NCBI GenBank assembly: GCA_947176445.1
Contig: CAMWQK010000050.1
Span: 1-6,585, forward strand
Direction: 5' to 3'
Source of the DNA: an uncultured Clostridia bacterium
Lineage (GTDB): Bacteria; Bacillota; Clostridia; Christensenellales; Borkfalkiaceae
DNA length: 6,585 bases
Every line of letters starts with the position of its first letter. Positions within the stretch are counted from its first letter, which is position 1. Below the pieces are notes generated by a model, which saw only the letters and a program-made list of their open reading frames with translations, did not search any database and was not told the origin of the DNA. Of this stretch, positions 5,520 through 6,585 are shown piece after piece. Made by a program: the position numbers and the translations under genes.

Positions 5520-6248
5520 TTATTTCGTACGCAGTGCGTACATGATGATCCCCGCCGAAACGGCAACGTTTAAGCTCTCCGCCGTCTTTTCCATGGGAAT
5601 GCACACGGTGTGCGTTGCGCTTCTTCTCACCGCATCCGAAAGCCCGTTCCCCTCGTTGCCGAGACAAATCGCGAACTTCGCGGGCGCACGAAACGCAAAC
5701 ACGTCTTCGCCGTTCATATCGGCTGCGATCAGAGGCACGCCTTTGAGGGCATGCAAGACCTCACCGCGGCTCCCCTGCATGAGTTTTACGTGGAATACGC
5801 CGCTCATACTCGACCGCACGCACTTGGGCGAAAACGGATCGGCACAGTCGATGAGATAGAGTTCGCGGTAATTTGCCGCGTTCGCCGTACGGATGATCGC
5901 CCCCACGTTGGAGGGATCGCTCACCCCGTCGAGCACCAAGCAGCGCCCTTTGGGTTCGTCGAGCGGGAAATTCGGGATTTCGACCTCCGCCGCAATGCCC
6001 TGCGGCGTCACCGCGTCGCATACAAAGCGGAACGCGTCTTCGCCTAAAACGACGGTCGGAAGCGAGTACGTCTCCCCTGCGTAGTCCTCTCTTAAAACGA
6101 GGCGGCGGATATTCAGCCCGCACGCTACGCATTCGCGCACCATCTTCTCGCCCTCAACGAGAAATGTGCCGCAAAGTTTCCGGTGCTTCTTCTCTTTGAG
6201 CAGCGCAAGCTCTTTGACGAGTGGATTGTTCTTGGATATAATGATCAT
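5520..6248 (-). CDS. TrmH/SpoU family RNA 2'-O-methyltransferase
   Basis: SAM-dependent RNA 2'-O-ribose methyltransferase of the SPOUT (TrmH/RlmB-like) class, 242 aa. The N-terminal part (about 1-95, MIIISKNNPLVKELALL...) is the SpoU substrate-binding domain. The catalytic trefoil-knot domain has motif I DPSNVGAIIRTAN (111-123; N114, R120), motif II ICLGNEGNGLS (194-204) and motif III IPMEKTAESLNVAVSAG (217-233; S225, N227), all intact. Target is probably rRNA, but the modified base cannot be named. Its position right after rplT matches the ysgA-like genes found between rplT and pheS in many Bacillota, here followed by yebC in place of pheS. ATG 6248 gives the usual family N-terminus, yet no Shine-Dalgarno precedes it and a terminator-like hairpin ends 9 nt upstream, so expression may depend on read-through. 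Confidence 0.92.
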   Translation of the reverse strand: MIIISKNNPLVKELALLKEKKHRKLCGTFLVEGEKMVRECVACGLNIRRLVLREDYAGETYSLPTVVLGEDAFRFVCDAVTPQGIAAEVEIPNFPLDEPKGRCLVLDGVSDPSNVGAIIRTANAANYRELYLIDCADPFSPKCVRSSMSGVFHVKLMQGSRGEVLHALKGVPLIAADMNGEDVFAFRAPAKFAICLGNEGNGLSDAVRRSATHTVCIPMEKTAESLNVAVSAGIIMYALRTK

Positions 6249-6257
6249 CTGATTGTG

Positions 6258-6282
6258 AAAAAAGCCTTCGTGAAAAGGCTTT
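6258..6282 (-). terminator. Terminator or attenuator between rplT and the methyltransferase gene
   Basis: On the minus strand AAAGCCTT / AAGGCTTT form an 8-bp stem with a 6-nt loop (TTCACG), continuing into TTTTTTC. It ends the rplT message. Since the next start codon is 9 nt downstream with no room for a separate promoter after it, termination is probably partial. Confidence 0.75.
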
Positions 6283-6289
6283 ATTCTGA

Positions 6290-6310
6290 GGCGTTTCTTT
6301 CAGGAACGCC
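6290..6310 (-). other. Hairpin directly after rplT
   Basis: GGCGTT and AACGCC pair on the minus strand around an A/G-rich loop, with an alternative register that bulges one A and adds a C-G pair. It lies 10 nt after the rplT stop and 7 nt before the terminator stem. There is no U-tract, so it may serve RNA stability or processing. Confidence 0.4.
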
Positions 6311-6320
6311 CGAAATTCAA

Positions 6321-6585
6321 TTACAGAGCCGCCTTTGCCTTGGTGCAAAGATCGGCAAACGCCGCCGCGTCGGTCACTGCAAGGTCTGCAAGCATCTTAC
6401 GGTTGAGCTCGATGCCCGAAACCTTGAGCCCGTGCATGAGCTTGCTGTAAGACAGCCCGTTGATGCGCGCGCCCGCATTGATACGTGCGATCCAGAGAGA
6501 ACGCATATCGCGCTTTCTTCTCTTTCTGCCGATGTAGGCGTACTGAAGGGACTTCATCACCGCCTGACGAGCGATGCGGTAGTTC
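6321..6585 (-). CDS. rplT: 50S ribosomal protein L20, 5' end outside window
   Basis: C-terminal 88 codons of ribosomal protein L20 (family length about 117-119 aa); the frame is open to the window edge, so roughly the first 30 residues are missing. Internal start-like codons at 6560 and 6557 are not the real start, because the visible [17 protein letters not shown] aligns with the middle of L20. Further family stretches are [50 protein letters not shown] and the terminal [13 protein letters not shown]20 binds 23S rRNA early in 50S assembly; in many bacteria it also represses its own infC-rpmI-rplT operon, whose other genes would be expected just upstream, outside the window. Confidence 0.97.
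   Translation of the reverse strand, partial: NYRIARQAVMKSLQYAYIGRKRRKRDMRSLWIARINAGARINGLSYSKLMHGLKVSGIELNRKMLADLAVTDAAAFADLCTKAKAAL

Noticed and set aside
1..6585. CRISPR array, insertion sequence, tRNA or prophage remnant
   Set aside because: No regularly spaced repeats, transposase-like frame, terminal inverted repeats, tRNA cloverleaf or phage gene is visible; all coding sequence is accounted for by eight chromosomal genes.

Overview
The window carries eight genes, all on the minus strand, so transcription runs from high to low coordinates. Gene content and order point to a Bacillota (Clostridia-like) chromosome. The evidence is whiA directly before dnaE, murB next to a PHP phosphatase and whiA, and rplT followed by a SpoU-family methyltransferase as in many rpmI-rplT neighbourhoods. 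GC is moderately high (mid-50s % by eye), Shine-Dalgarno sequences are AAGGAG-like, and GTG or TTG starts are common. A lineage near Christensenellales/Borkfalkiaceae would fit, but that is inference. I see no phage, transposon, CRISPR, tRNA or rRNA signal.

Block 1 (6585 to 4620, in transcription order) is translation-related. It holds the C-terminal part of ribosomal protein L20 (rplT, cut by the window edge), then two hairpins of which the second looks like a terminator or attenuator. A TrmH/SpoU RNA 2'-O-methyltransferase starts only 9 nt after the U-tract and lacks a recognisable Shine-Dalgarno. yebC (TACO1/YebC translation factor) follows 18 nt later. Behind yebC lies a ~140-nt structured 3' region with three hairpins and a strong rho-independent terminator.

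Block 2 (4580 to 3675) is one gene for a small exported solute-binding-protein-like protein. No transporter permease is near it. It has a TATAAT just before its GTG start and no Shine-Dalgarno, so it may be translated from a leaderless message.

Block 3 (3678 to 1) is a cell-wall/regulator/replication cluster: a good promoter, murB (TTG start), a PHP-domain phosphoesterase, whiA and the start of dnaE (PHP domain; cut by the window edge). whiA and dnaE overlap by ATGA. In many Clostridia rapZ and yvcK lie between murB and whiA; here they are missing and a 77-nt gap with a perfect 15-bp palindrome sits in front of whiA.

No clearly new multi-gene system is visible. The most notable points are the MurB protein, in which two of the three classical catalytic positions differ (Lys for Arg, Cys for Ser), the orphan solute-binding-like protein, the structured yebC 3' region, and the palindrome before whiA.
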